Of a DNA stretch of 64,000 nucleotides, positions 17,046 to 25,218 are shown one piece after another. How positions within the stretch are numbered: the stretch's first letter is position 1; each line of letters opens with the position of its first letter. The DNA lies in contig NZ_LKTM01000001.1 in assembly GCF_001417955.2 (NCBI RefSeq), positions 186,001 through 250,000 on the forward strand, in the 5' to 3' direction. A model generated the notes under the pieces. That model worked only from the letters and a program-made list of their open reading frames with translations, was not told the origin of the DNA and searched no databases. The DNA is from Mycobacterium gordonae. Lineage in GTDB: Bacteria > Actinomycetota > Actinomycetes > Mycobacteriales > Mycobacteriaceae. The translations under genes were made by a program, and so were the position numbers.

Positions 17046-17839
17046 CGGTTGATAAACTTGTCGATCGCGGCGCGATGCTCGGGTGTCGTGAAACATTCGG
17101 TCTCAGCTGAGATTCCATACTCGAGTATTCCGGTTATCGCTCGCTGGGCGTGCAAGTTGAGCGTGCGCTTGGTGTCCTGCACGGCGCGTGCGGGCAGCGC
17201 TGCAAGCCGGTGCGCGATCGCCAGACCCTCCTGCTTGATATCCGCGTGCGCCACCACGCGGTTGGCCAGACCAAGCTCGACCGCTTTGTCGGCCTTGATG
17301 CGTTCACCCAGCATGAGGTATTCCTTGGCCTTGAGCAGGCTCATCAGCAGCGGCCATAGCACTGAGCCGCCGTCGCCGGCCACCAGCCCACTGGCAACGT
17401 GCGTGTCGGCGAAAAAGCTGCGGTCTGACATCAGGACGATGTCGCACAACACCGCTATGCTGCAGCCGAATCCGACCGCCGGACCGTTGACGGCTGCGAC
17501 GACCGGCAACGGAAAGTCGATCATGTCGCGCACGATCCGGCGCGCGTCCCGCATGCCGGCACGGCGCGTCACCGTGTTGTTGACGTGTGTTTCCAACCAC
17601 TCCACCAGATTTCCGCCTGCGGAGAAATGGTCACCGGTGCCGGTGATCAGCACCGCACGAGCATCGGCGTCCTCGGCAAGAGCTGTCCACAATCGAGTGA
17701 ATGCGGTGTGCATCCGATTGTTGACCGCGTTTGCGTTGTCCGGGTTGTTCAAGGTCACGATTCGCACGGGGCCGTCTTCAGCCACGAGAATCTCCTCGCA
17801 GCCGGTCAGCGTCGATGTGCCCTGCGGTAGCTCCGTCAT
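17042..17839 (-). CDS. enoyl-CoA hydratase/isomerase (crotonase) family
   Basis: A 265-residue crotonase: GTGDHFSAGGNLVEWLE for CoA binding, GPAVGFGCSIAVLCDIVLM for the oxyanion hole and HVASGLVAGDGGSVLWPLL in the second loop. The last has GDGG where the two-Glu hydratases have Glu. The ATG lies eight bases after a TATTAT hexamer on the minus strand, so the transcript is probably leaderless or nearly so. The tandem with the next crotonase suggests they act in sequence or as partners. Confidence 0.88.
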   Translation of the reverse strand: MTELPQGTSTLTGCEEILVAEDGPVRIVTLNNPDNANAVNNRMHTAFTRLWTALAEDADARAVLITGTGDHFSAGGNLVEWLETHVNNTVTRRAGMRDARRIVRDMIDFPLPVVAAVNGPAVGFGCSIAVLCDIVLMSDRSFFADTHVASGLVAGDGGSVLWPLLMSLLKAKEYLMLGERIKADKAVELGLANRVVAHADIKQEGLAIAHRLAALPARAVQDTKRTLNLHAQRAITGILEYGISAETECFTTPEHRAAIDKFINR

Positions 17840-17847
17840 CGATGTAG

Positions 17848-17858
17848 ATAATAGAACA
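17848..17858 (-). promoter_or_regulatory. TGT-N5-TAT promoter element before the crotonase tandem
   Basis: On the minus strand TGTTCTATTAT, with TATTAT as -10 eight bases from the ATG. The site also lies upstream of the divergent TetR gene, which makes that regulator a candidate for binding the element. Confidence 0.55.
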
Positions 17859-17940
17859 CAATGTGTGCAAGTGTCATACGATGGTTGTAGTCGGAGGGCT
17901 CGTACCGGCTATCCCTCCGAAGGCGTTACGGTGGTCGGCG

Positions 17941-18549
17941 ATGACGCAGGCGAACGAAGCTGCTACGGGTCGCGAATTACAGCGCCTTGCGACCCGCGAG
18001 CGCGTTTACCAGGCGGCCGTGGATGAGTTCGAACGCTCGGGTGTGGCAGATGCCGACATCAGCACGATCGTCTCGGCTGCGGGTGTGTCCCGCGGCACCT
18101 TCTACTTTCATTTCCCGACCAAGGAACACGCCCTGGCAGAATTTGCGCGGCGCGCGGAAGCCAGAATCGGAAGCGAGCTGTCCGTAGCGTTGTCGTCGGT
18201 CGAAGACCTCGCCACCGCGTTATTGAAGATCATCCGGCTCGTAGCAGCCGAAGAGGAACGGCTCGGCCACATCCTGTTTCGCGACGTCCTCAGCCTCTAC
18301 TTCTCGCCGAGCCAACCCCAACTCAGTGACTCCGGAACCCACCCGCTCGTCCACATCGTGATCGAACAGATCGAGCTCGCGCGCGACCGGGGCGAGGTTT
18401 ACGGCGACGTCGAGGCCGAGTACAGCGGGGTCTTCTTCCTGATCGGCCTGTACGGGCTGCTGATCACCAACCGTGACGACGCGGCGGTCCGCATGGGGGT
18501 GCTGGAGAAGTACCTGAGCAGCTTCTGCCGGGGCCTGCTGGTCCGATAG
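17941..18549 (+). CDS. TetR family transcriptional regulator
   Basis: A 202-residue TetR protein. The N-terminal helix-turn-helix is VYQAAVDEFERSGVADADISTIVSAAGVSRGTFYFHFPTKEHAL. The C-terminal ligand domain is helical with hydrophobic FFLIGLYGLLIT, fitting a CoA-ester or lipophilic inducer. ATG at MTQANEAATG was chosen because the upstream frame is not TetR-like. It diverges from the crotonase tandem across a region with one island-type element and is the regulator located closest to such a site. Confidence 0.92.
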   Translation: MTQANEAATGRELQRLATRERVYQAAVDEFERSGVADADISTIVSAAGVSRGTFYFHFPTKEHALAEFARRAEARIGSELSVALSSVEDLATALLKIIRLVAAEEERLGHILFRDVLSLYFSPSQPQLSDSGTHPLVHIVIEQIELARDRGEVYGDVEAEYSGVFFLIGLYGLLITNRDDAAVRMGVLEKYLSSFCRGLLVR

Positions 18550-18555
18550 GAGCGG

Positions 18556-19419
18556 TCAGTCGGCCTGACTCAAACCGTCGGACGGCACCAACCACGCCGG
18601 CCGGCGGGTCTCGACGAATGCGTCGCGATCGTGGCCCACCGGCCACTCGGGCGGCCGCTTCTGCAGGAATGCGGTGAATGCCTCGATCTGCTCGGTGGTG
18701 CCGATCGAGGACCAGTAGCCGGTGACGTCGACCGGAGGCAAGGCGCGAGCCATTTCGCGCTTGACTGCTGCGCGCGCCGCCGGCCCGGTTTTGCGAACTC
18801 GTTCCAGCAGCCTGCCCACTTCGGCCTCAAGTGAGTCGTGTGGAACCACCCTGCCGACCAGGCCCAGTCGCTCGGCCTCCACCGCGTCGATCCAATCATT
18901 GCCGTAAATCAGATGATTGGCCCTCAGGGTGCCGAGTCGCTGCGGCAGCCGCGCCGCCACGAACGCTTCATACACCCCGCGGGTGAGATCTGGAACCCTA
19001 AAGCGGGCCCGGTCGGATGCGATGACCAGGTCTGCGAACAGCGTCATCACCAGGCCTCCGCCGAGGGCGATGCCGTTGACCGCGCAAACCACCAGTTTGG
19101 GTATCTTGCCGAGGGTTTCGAACGGCGTGCCGTCATAGGATTCGGTGAACGCTTCCCATTGCCGATCGGGGTTACCCACCGCATTCATGTCCCCGCCGGC
19201 GCAGAACGTCTCGCCGACACCGGTGATGACCAGAAAACTCAGAGCGGGTTCGTCGGCGACGATCATTGCGGCCCGCTTGATGCCGTGATAGCCGTCGGCG
19301 CTGACGGCGTTCTTCTTTTCGGGCCGGTTGATGGTGACCGTGAGGGTGTCACCTGTGATGCGTCCCATCAGCTCCGGCGCACCCAGGTCCACGATGGCCG
19401 AGTATGGCAGCGGCGTCAC
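18556..19419 (-). CDS. enoyl-CoA hydratase/isomerase (crotonase) family
   Basis: A 287-residue crotonase with CoA-binding GVGETFCAGGDMNAVG and oxyanion-hole GIALGGGLVMTLFADLVIA. The second loop RVPDLTRGVYEAFVAARLPQRLG lacks the usual PE-x-xxG. The C-terminal tail (EAFTAFLQKRPPEWPVGHD) is longer than in standard hydratases. The GTG start overlaps the stop of the lipoyl-domain gene (GTGA), so it belongs to the E1/lipoyl transcript and may handle that system's product or substrate. Confidence 0.87.
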   Translation of the reverse strand: MTPLPYSAIVDLGAPELMGRITGDTLTVTINRPEKKNAVSADGYHGIKRAAMIVADEPALSFLVITGVGETFCAGGDMNAVGNPDRQWEAFTESYDGTPFETLGKIPKLVVCAVNGIALGGGLVMTLFADLVIASDRARFRVPDLTRGVYEAFVAARLPQRLGTLRANHLIYGNDWIDAVEAERLGLVGRVVPHDSLEAEVGRLLERVRKTGPAARAAVKREMARALPPVDVTGYWSSIGTTEQIEAFTAFLQKRPPEWPVGHDRDAFVETRRPAWLVPSDGLSQAD

Positions 19420-19649
19420 TGCTCTCCGATCACAGCAAGCAGTTCGCCTACGTCGTAGGTGTTTCCGGCTGCTACCTTCCAGCTGACCACCCCACTGGCC
19501 GGGGCCTCAATGTCCATCTCGACCTTGTCGGTGGCGATTTGATAGAGACGCTCGCCCGCTGATATCGGAGCGCCGTCTTCGACGTACAACTCGGTGATTT
19601 CCGCCTCGGTGATCGCGTCGCCCGGTTTGGGCATCCGGATTTCGATCAC
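19416..19649 (-). CDS. stand-alone lipoyl (biotinyl/lipoyl-attachment) domain
   Basis: This 77-residue protein is nothing but a lipoyl domain: MIEIRMPKPGDAITEAEITELYVEDG, then YQIATDKVEMDIEAPASG with the modifiable Lys42 at the beta-turn, then VGELLAVIGEQ. There is no peripheral-subunit-binding or acyltransferase domain, so it is not a normal E2. Its ATG overlaps the E1 stop (ATGA). It probably accepts an acyl or aldehyde group from the neighbouring E1; what takes the group off is not visible. Confidence 0.9.
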   Translation of the reverse strand: MIEIRMPKPGDAITEAEITELYVEDGAPISAGERLYQIATDKVEMDIEAPASGVVSWKVAAGNTYDVGELLAVIGEQ

Positions 19650-21667
19650 ATCATCCCCCTGATCGCCTCGACGAGTCGGCCGGCATCCGGGCGACAGGCC
19701 GCTTCGAGGTTGGCCGCGCGGGGCACCGGCGTATAGCTGCCGGCGACACGCTGAATAGGGCTGGTCAGCACACCGAACAATGCGGTTCCGACGGCGGCCG
19801 CGATCTCGGCTCCGGGACCGCAGAATTGAACGGACTCATGCGCCACAATTAGTCGCGTCGTCTTTCGCACGGACTGCAGCACGGTCTCGAGGTCCAGGGG
19901 CACCAACGTCCGCAGGTCGACGACCTCAACCGAAATACCCTCAGTGGCAAGCTGTTTCGCAGCCTCCAGTGCTGCGTGTACGACGGTACCGTAGGTGCAG
20001 ATCGTGACATCGGTGCCGGACTGCTTGACGTCGGCCCGGCCGAGGGGGATCGAGTAGTCTGCAGTTGGCACCGGGCCTTTACCGCCACCGTAGAACAGCT
20101 TCATCGACTCGATGAACAGGCACGGATCGTCGTCAGCCAGACAACTATTGAGCAGGCCGACTGCGTCGGCAGCGGTACTGGGCCATACCACCTTGAGACC
20201 TGGTGTGTGCATCGCCCACGCTTCGAACGCTTGCGAATGTTGCGGACCGGCGCCCATGCCGACCATGGCGCGGATAACCACCGGAGCACCTTGCCGGCCA
20301 CCCGACAAATACCGGATCTTCGCCACGTGGTTCGCGATCTGGTCCATGGCGACACCCAGGAAGTCCATGAACATCAGCTCCGCCACCGGCCGGAGGCCAC
20401 CCAGCGCGGCCCCGAGCGCAGCACCGACGATCGACGACTCGGCAATCGGGGTATCGCGCACACGGCTGGTGCCGTACTTGGTGGACAGCCCGGCCGTAAT
20501 CCTGAACATCCCGCCGCCCGCCTCGTCGGCGATGTCCTCGCCCAGCAGGATGATCGAATCGTCTTTCGCCATGGCACGATCGAGCGTGCGGTTGATGGCC
20601 TGGACGAGCCCGAGATTCTCGCTCTCGCCGTCCGGTACCGGGGCGTAATGGGTTACCGGTGCGGCTATTTCGGTGCCACCCGCGGCAAAGACGTCGCGAT
20701 TGAGTTCGTCGATCTCCGGTGGCTCGGCGTCGCGAGCGGCGACGAATGCTGCGTCGATTTCGGCGGCCAGATCTGCGTCGACACGGGCGAGTTCGTCTGC
20801 CGAGGCCGCGCCGTCGTCGAGAAGCCGTTGCCGGAATCTGGCAAAGGGGGGGTCGGCGCGTTTGGCCGCGAGTTCGGCAGCGTCGGCGTACGACATCTGG
20901 TCGCCGAAGTAATGGCCTTGCAGTCGGTATCCGACCGCCTCGACGAACGACGGGCCCTGACCCGAGCGTGCGCGCTCCACGGCCTCGGCCACCACCTGGT
21001 ACACCACCACCGGATCGTCACCGTCGACGGTGACCCCCGGGATCGAGTAAGCGGCGGCGCGATCGGACAACGGACTCGAGCGGGTGTAGCCGGCTACGGG
21101 TGTCGATTCTGCCCAGGCGTTGTTCTGGCAGAAGAAGACCACCGGAAGTGACCACAGCGCCGCCATGTTCATGGCTTCGTGGACGTACCCGATGCTCGTC
21201 GCGCCGTCGCCGAAGCTCACCAGCACAACCTGCCCGGTGGCCCTAATCTCGGCGGCCAGCGCAATGCCGTTGGCGATCAACGGCCCCGCCCCGACGATGC
21301 CGGTGGTCCAGGCGATGCCGTGCTCGGGGTCGAAGATTCCCATCGCTCCGGCCTTGCCCTTGGACAATCCGGTGCCGCGGCCAAGGATCTCGGCGAAATA
21401 CCGGGTTAAGTCGATTCCCTTGGCGACTACATCCCCGAGCCCGCGGTAGGTGGTGACCAGCTGGTCCGAAGACGACAACGCCAGAGCCGCTCCGGCCGAC
21501 ATCGCCTCCTGTCCCGTCACAGGCCAGTAGCTCATCGCGATCTCGCCGGACGACAACCCCTTGCGTACGCGCTGATCGGCGTGGCTCACCCGGCTCATCA
21601 AGCGGTAAAGGTCGAGGGCACGTTCGCGGCTCAGCGTCCCGACACCGGCGTCTGACTGCGTGGTCAT
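19646..21667 (-). CDS. fused alpha-beta thiamine-dependent 2-oxoacid dehydrogenase E1
   Basis: A 673-residue protein fusing the E1 alpha and E1 beta chains of the acetoin/branched-chain 2-oxoacid dehydrogenase type. The alpha half (about residues 1-335) carries the thiamine diphosphate motif GDGATSIGYVHEAMNMAAL with GDG153-155 and closing NN182-183. The beta half (about 350-673) has GEDIADEAGGGMFRIT, RVRDTPIAES and EAWAMHTPGLKVVWPST. Catalysis would be decarboxylation of a 2-oxoacid, or cleavage of an acyloin, with transfer to a lipoyl group. The internal ATG (MTTQSDAGVG) is preceded by AAGGAG; the longer frame start is in the promoter. Lipoyl domain and crotonase genes are coupled downstream. 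Confidence 0.92.
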   Translation of the reverse strand: MTTQSDAGVGTLSRERALDLYRLMSRVSHADQRVRKGLSSGEIAMSYWPVTGQEAMSAGAALALSSSDQLVTTYRGLGDVVAKGIDLTRYFAEILGRGTGLSKGKAGAMGIFDPEHGIAWTTGIVGAGPLIANGIALAAEIRATGQVVLVSFGDGATSIGYVHEAMNMAALWSLPVVFFCQNNAWAESTPVAGYTRSSPLSDRAAAYSIPGVTVDGDDPVVVYQVVAEAVERARSGQGPSFVEAVGYRLQGHYFGDQMSYADAAELAAKRADPPFARFRQRLLDDGAASADELARVDADLAAEIDAAFVAARDAEPPEIDELNRDVFAAGGTEIAAPVTHYAPVPDGESENLGLVQAINRTLDRAMAKDDSIILLGEDIADEAGGGMFRITAGLSTKYGTSRVRDTPIAESSIVGAALGAALGGLRPVAELMFMDFLGVAMDQIANHVAKIRYLSGGRQGAPVVIRAMVGMGAGPQHSQAFEAWAMHTPGLKVVWPSTAADAVGLLNSCLADDDPCLFIESMKLFYGGGKGPVPTADYSIPLGRADVKQSGTDVTICTYGTVVHAALEAAKQLATEGISVEVVDLRTLVPLDLETVLQSVRKTTRLIVAHESVQFCGPGAEIAAAVGTALFGVLTSPIQRVAGSYTPVPRAANLEAACRPDAGRLVEAIRGMM

Positions 21668-21704
21668 TGCTACTCCTTCGCGGTGCGCGCCTTGCCAAAA
21701 GTCT

Positions 21705-21739
21705 ACAATAGAACGGAATGTGTCCAATCGTTCTGTTGC
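21705..21739. promoter_or_regulatory. inverted pair of island elements before the E1 gene
   Basis: Minus-strand CGTTCTATTGT (bases 21705-21715, TATTGT as -10) faces a plus-strand copy CGTTCTGTTGC at 21729-21739. The two form an interrupted inverted repeat, as expected for a dimeric repressor, upstream of the E1-lipoyl-crotonase operon. Confidence 0.5.
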
Positions 21740-21783
21740 TGTTCGTTAGCGCCGGGAGGTGTTAGCCGGTTACCGGCACCGGC

Positions 21784-22170
21784 TCAAATGAGTAACGCCA
21801 ACTGTGCTGCCAGCAGCGTCCGGTCGAAATAGCAGCGTTCCAGAATCAGATCCGGCCCGCGGAAGCCGAACAGATTGATACTCAACATATCCATCGGCGT
21901 GTCCGGCGCGGTGGTGCGCGTTTCGACGATTAGACCGTCGTCGCCGTGGTAGAGCGACGCAGCCGAATACCGCAGCAGCGGCAGGTCCGTCCACTGCTGT
22001 ACCAGCATCGCGCGCACCGCGGCATCTCCGTCGAAAACTGCTCCGGTAGGTATGATTTCGTAACGAGGGTGAGTGAAGGTAGCCATCACCGCATCGAGAT
22101 CGCGGGCGTTCTCGGCGGCGACATGTCGCAGCACGAGTTCCTCCCGGTGCCGCTGTAGTTCGGTAATCAT
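21784..22170 (-). CDS. SnoaL-like (NTF2 fold) protein
   Basis: A 128-residue NTF2-like protein: LVLRHVAAENARDLDAVMATFTHPRYEIIPTGAVFDG, then VRAMLVQQWTDLPLLRY, ending in a strand-rich half (INLFGFRGPDLILERCYFDR). Asp and His after the first helix are typical of SnoaL polyketide cyclases or ketosteroid isomerases. The ATG overlaps the DUF35 stop (ATGA), making it the fifth and last gene of the operon that begins with the luciferase-like enzyme. The reaction is unknown. Confidence 0.82.
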   Translation of the reverse strand: MITELQRHREELVLRHVAAENARDLDAVMATFTHPRYEIIPTGAVFDGDAAVRAMLVQQWTDLPLLRYSAASLYHGDDGLIVETRTTAPDTPMDMLSINLFGFRGPDLILERCYFDRTLLAAQLALLI

Positions 22171-22562
22171 CGGGGCTCGAACACCGCCAGATTGCGACCA
22201 TCGTCCAAGGGCAGCCAGGTCACCCCGACCCTGTCGCCCACCGCGGGTGGTGGCCCGAAGACGTTGGACATCATGCGTACTCCCTCCGCAAGGTCTACCA
22301 GCACAACCGAATACGGCACCTTGTCCGCCAACGCGGGTAGCGCCGGCCGGTGATGCACACTGACCGCGTAGACAACACCCGCACCGCTGAGTGTTTCCCA
22401 ACGCAACCGGGAATCACCGCAGTATGGGCACGCAAATCGCGGATACCAGACCAGACGAGAGCAGGACTCGCAACGCTGCATGGTGAGCTCGCAACGCCGC
22501 GTGGCGTCCCAGAACGGCGCGGAGACAGTACTGGGCGCTGGGACAGGCAGCGACTCGGTCAC
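22167..22562 (-). CDS. DUF35 OB-fold protein, Ltp partner
   Basis: A 131-residue protein with a rubredoxin-like zinc finger (Cys31-x2-Cys34, Cys45-x2-Cys48) followed by an OB fold (LSGAGVVYAVSVHHRPALPAL, PYSVVLVDLAEGVRMMSNV). In ChsH2 of cholesterol degradation a DUF35 domain docks with Ltp2 and is needed for its retro-aldolase activity. Here the DUF35 gene is directly coupled to an Ltp-like gene (GTGA overlap). It probably binds the acyl-CoA side of the substrate. All four zinc ligands are present, unlike in the second DUF35 of this window. Confidence 0.9.
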   Translation of the reverse strand: MTESLPVPAPSTVSAPFWDATRRCELTMQRCESCSRLVWYPRFACPYCGDSRLRWETLSGAGVVYAVSVHHRPALPALADKVPYSVVLVDLAEGVRMMSNVFGPPPAVGDRVGVTWLPLDDGRNLAVFEPR

Positions 22563-23728
22563 AACGTGGCCTCCGTTCCCAGGATCACGGTCGAGGTCGC
22601 CGACAACACCCCGCCGGTACCGTGTGCTACCGCGGTCGCGGCGCCGTCGACCTGGCGGTCACCGCATTCGCCCCGCAACTGGCGGGCGGCCTCGACAAGC
22701 AGGAAGGCGCCGAACGCACCGGGGTGTGTGTAGGCCAGGCCACCTCCGCTCGTCTGTCCGGGCAGCGCTCCGCCGGGTCCGAGCACTCCTTCGGCGACAA
22801 AAGGGCCGCCTTCACCCTTGGGGCAGAACCCGAGGTCTTCGAGCGCGAGCAGCACGGTGATGGTGAACGAGTCGTAGAGCTGCACGACGTCGATGTCGCG
22901 GGGAGACAGCTGAGCGGTTTTGAATGCCGCGGGCCCGGAGACAGATCCGGGTGTGACTGTCAGATCAGGCATCTGGGAGATCATCGCGTGCGAGGCCGCC
23001 GACGCGGCGCCCAGGACCATCACAGGCTGGTTGGCCAACGCGCGTGCCCGTCCGGTGCTGGTGATCACGATCGCCGCGGCTCCGTCGGTAACCAGGCAAC
23101 ACTCCAATTTGTGCAGCGGCTCGGCAATGAAGCCCGAGCTCAACACGTCGTCCACCGTGATCGCTTCGCGCAGATGCGCACGCGGATTCAAGGCGGCCCA
23201 TCGTCTGGTGTCTACCGCGATTTGAGCCAATTGCGCTGCGGTGGTTCCGTACTCGGCCATATGTCGGCTGGCGGCCAGCGCGTACGCGCTGATCGGCAAC
23301 ATCACCCCGTACGGAGTCTCCCATTCCAGTCGCTCGGGAGTGGCGAAGACGCCCAGTCCTTTCTCGCCACGCCGGCGGGCCGCGCGTGGCGTCGAGGCGT
23401 ACACGATCACGACCGTTTCGGCCGCACCGGCGTCGATGGCAGCAGCGGCATGCTCGACATACAGCCCGTAGCTCGCCCCGCCGGTCTGAGTAGAGTCGGT
23501 GAACCGCGGTGCGATTCCCAGATACTCGGCAAGTTCCACGGCGTGCATCAGGGTTCCGCCGGTACAACAGCACAACCCGTCCACATCACGCAGCGACAAA
23601 CCCGCGTCAGCCAGGGCCGCACTGACGACACGCGCCTCCAGCTCCCGCAGCGGAACGTCGATCACGCCGGTGGGCGAAACCTCCTCGGCAACACCGACGA
23701 TGGCGGCCGCTCCTCGAATCGTCGTCAC
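22559..23728 (-). CDS. Ltp (thiolase-like) protein, probable retro-aldolase
   Basis: A 389-residue thiolase-superfamily protein of the lipid-transfer/SCP-x thiolase branch: AAIVGVAEEVSPTGV at the start, ECCLVTDGAAAIVITS in the middle and VQLYDSFTITVLLALEDLGFC near residue 290. GGGLAYTHPGAFGAFL is kept at the C-terminal half. The Tyr in LYDSF matches the catalytic Tyr region of Ltp2 aldolases, which cut a beta-hydroxyacyl-CoA into a ketone and a short acyl-CoA. GTG start coupled to the CoA ligase stop. A thiolytic role is less likely because the pattern is that of Ltp plus DUF35. Confidence 0.88.
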   Translation of the reverse strand: MTTIRGAAAIVGVAEEVSPTGVIDVPLRELEARVVSAALADAGLSLRDVDGLCCCTGGTLMHAVELAEYLGIAPRFTDSTQTGGASYGLYVEHAAAAIDAGAAETVVIVYASTPRAARRRGEKGLGVFATPERLEWETPYGVMLPISAYALAASRHMAEYGTTAAQLAQIAVDTRRWAALNPRAHLREAITVDDVLSSGFIAEPLHKLECCLVTDGAAAIVITSTGRARALANQPVMVLGAASAASHAMISQMPDLTVTPGSVSGPAAFKTAQLSPRDIDVVQLYDSFTITVLLALEDLGFCPKGEGGPFVAEGVLGPGGALPGQTSGGGLAYTHPGAFGAFLLVEAARQLRGECGDRQVDGAATAVAHGTGGVLSATSTVILGTEATL

Positions 23729-25218
23729 CGGTACACCCCTTCGAACAGGGCACGCAGGCCTGGTTGACTGACCTTCAGTGATGGCGTGCGGGGCAGCTCG
23801 TCAACCACGACGAGCTGCGCCGGAACCTGATATCGACTTACCCGCGCTCGAACGTAGTCCACAAGCACCTGCGGCTCGACCTGCGCACCTTCAGCCAACT
23901 CGACTGCCGCGACAGGCACTTGGCCGAGGCGCTTGTCAGGTACACCGGTCACGCCGGCGTCGCGCACCGCGGGGTGGGTGCGCAACACGTTGACGATGTC
24001 GGTGGGTGTGATCTTGAAGCCACCGCGGATGATCACGTCGTCGGTGCGTCCGTCGATGTAAACGAAGCCGTCTGAGTCAATTCGACCGAGGTCGGTCGTC
24101 GACACCCAATCCCCGCCCCGAGTCCGTACCTCAATGCGACCGGGCGTTCCGGCCGGTACCTCTCGACCGTCGTCCGCGGATACGACCCGGATCTCCCGAC
24201 CTTCGTGCGGCCGACCCACGCTGCCACGTTTTGTTGCTGCCCATTTGCGGTGCAGGGCGAGGTTCCAGCCGGCCACTCCACCCGCGAATTCGGTTGCCCC
24301 GTAGGACGGCAGCACCGCGACTCCGTATCGTCGCTCGAATTGAGCCTGAACGTCGACCGGCAGGTGTGCGGTTCCCGAGGTAACAACGTCGACGCTGGCG
24401 AAGGCCTCTGGTGCTACGGCGGCGTCCAGCACCATCGCCATCGCCGATGGCACCAAACTCACCGCGCGCGGTCGATGCCGCGAGAGGAGATCTACGAAGT
24501 CCGTCACGCTGAATCGCTCCAGTAGCGCGATCTTCCTGCCTTCGCAGATGTTCAGCAGAGTGCGGAACAAACCGGACATGTGCACCAAGGGAGACGAGAC
24601 AATGGCCACCCCCGATCGCAACCTGGGAGCCGGAGCGTCAGATGAACCGTAGTGCACGCCAGCTGCCGCGACCGTATGCTCAAAGTCGCGGTAGGACAGT
24701 GGTATACGCTTCGGTGGACCCGTCGTACCACTGGTCAGCATCTCAACCGCGATCCCGGCCGCGCCGGCCTTGAACGGGCCTGTACCGAGACTTTCGAGTT
24801 CCGGTACGGGCTGGCAGGCGGCCGGCTCGGCCACGACTTGCAATCCGATGGCGTCGCTAGCGGCGTCGACGACGCCGGTACGTCGCCAGTCGGTTGGCAC
24901 GGCCACCAACACCGGCAGTCTCAGACTGCGGATTTCTTCGGCGAGCGCGTTGTCACCGTGTGCAGGGTTGATCGTGACGATGCAACCACCGGCCAGCAGC
25001 ACTCCCAGCATGGCACCGATCATCGCCGGGTCGTTGCGCAGTATCAGCCCCACGGCGGTGCCGTCACCCAAATTCGCTGCCATCACACGGTTTTCCACCG
25101 ATTTGGCGATGGCGGCCAGTGTCCGCCAGTCGGTCCACGTCCCTCGATATTCGATCGCCGGTGCTGAGGGATCGAGGGTCAGAACCGTGCGGATGCGGTC
25201 AACCAGTCCCCCGGTCAA
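23725..25218 (-). CDS. AMP-forming acyl-CoA ligase
   Basis: A 497-residue ANL-superfamily ligase. Motifs: VEMLTSGTTGPPKRIPLSY (P-loop), PSYGATEFAGG, TTDLGRIDSDGFVYIDGR and the C-terminal hinge GRTDDVIIRGGFKITP; the catalytic Lys is in RTPSLKVSQPGL. It makes an acyl-adenylate and then a CoA ester. The start is a TTG overlapping the upstream stop as TTGA; the 176-codon extension before it lies inside the luciferase-like gene in another frame and is not real. It is the second gene of a five-gene coupled operon. Confidence 0.92.
   Translation of the reverse strand: MTGGLVDRIRTVLTLDPSAPAIEYRGTWTDWRTLAAIAKSVENRVMAANLGDGTAVGLILRNDPAMIGAMLGVLLAGGCIVTINPAHGDNALAEEIRSLRLPVLVAVPTDWRRTGVVDAASDAIGLQVVAEPAACQPVPELESLGTGPFKAGAAGIAVEMLTSGTTGPPKRIPLSYRDFEHTVAAAGVHYGSSDAPAPRLRSGVAIVSSPLVHMSGLFRTLLNICEGRKIALLERFSVTDFVDLLSRHRPRAVSLVPSAMAMVLDAAVAPEAFASVDVVTSGTAHLPVDVQAQFERRYGVAVLPSYGATEFAGGVAGWNLALHRKWAATKRGSVGRPHEGREIRVVSADDGREVPAGTPGRIEVRTRGGDWVSTTDLGRIDSDGFVYIDGRTDDVIIRGGFKITPTDIVNVLRTHPAVRDAGVTGVPDKRLGQVPVAAVELAEGAQVEPQVLVDYVRARVSRYQVPAQLVVVDELPRTPSLKVSQPGLRALFEGVYR

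Noticed and set aside
1727..21715. KstR operator as the identity of the TAGAAC-containing promoter motif
   Set aside because: The KstR site needs AAC and GTT half-sites in a short palindrome; here most sites have one oriented half overlapping the -10 and the TAGAAC form is only one variant (others are AGTAC or AGTAAT).
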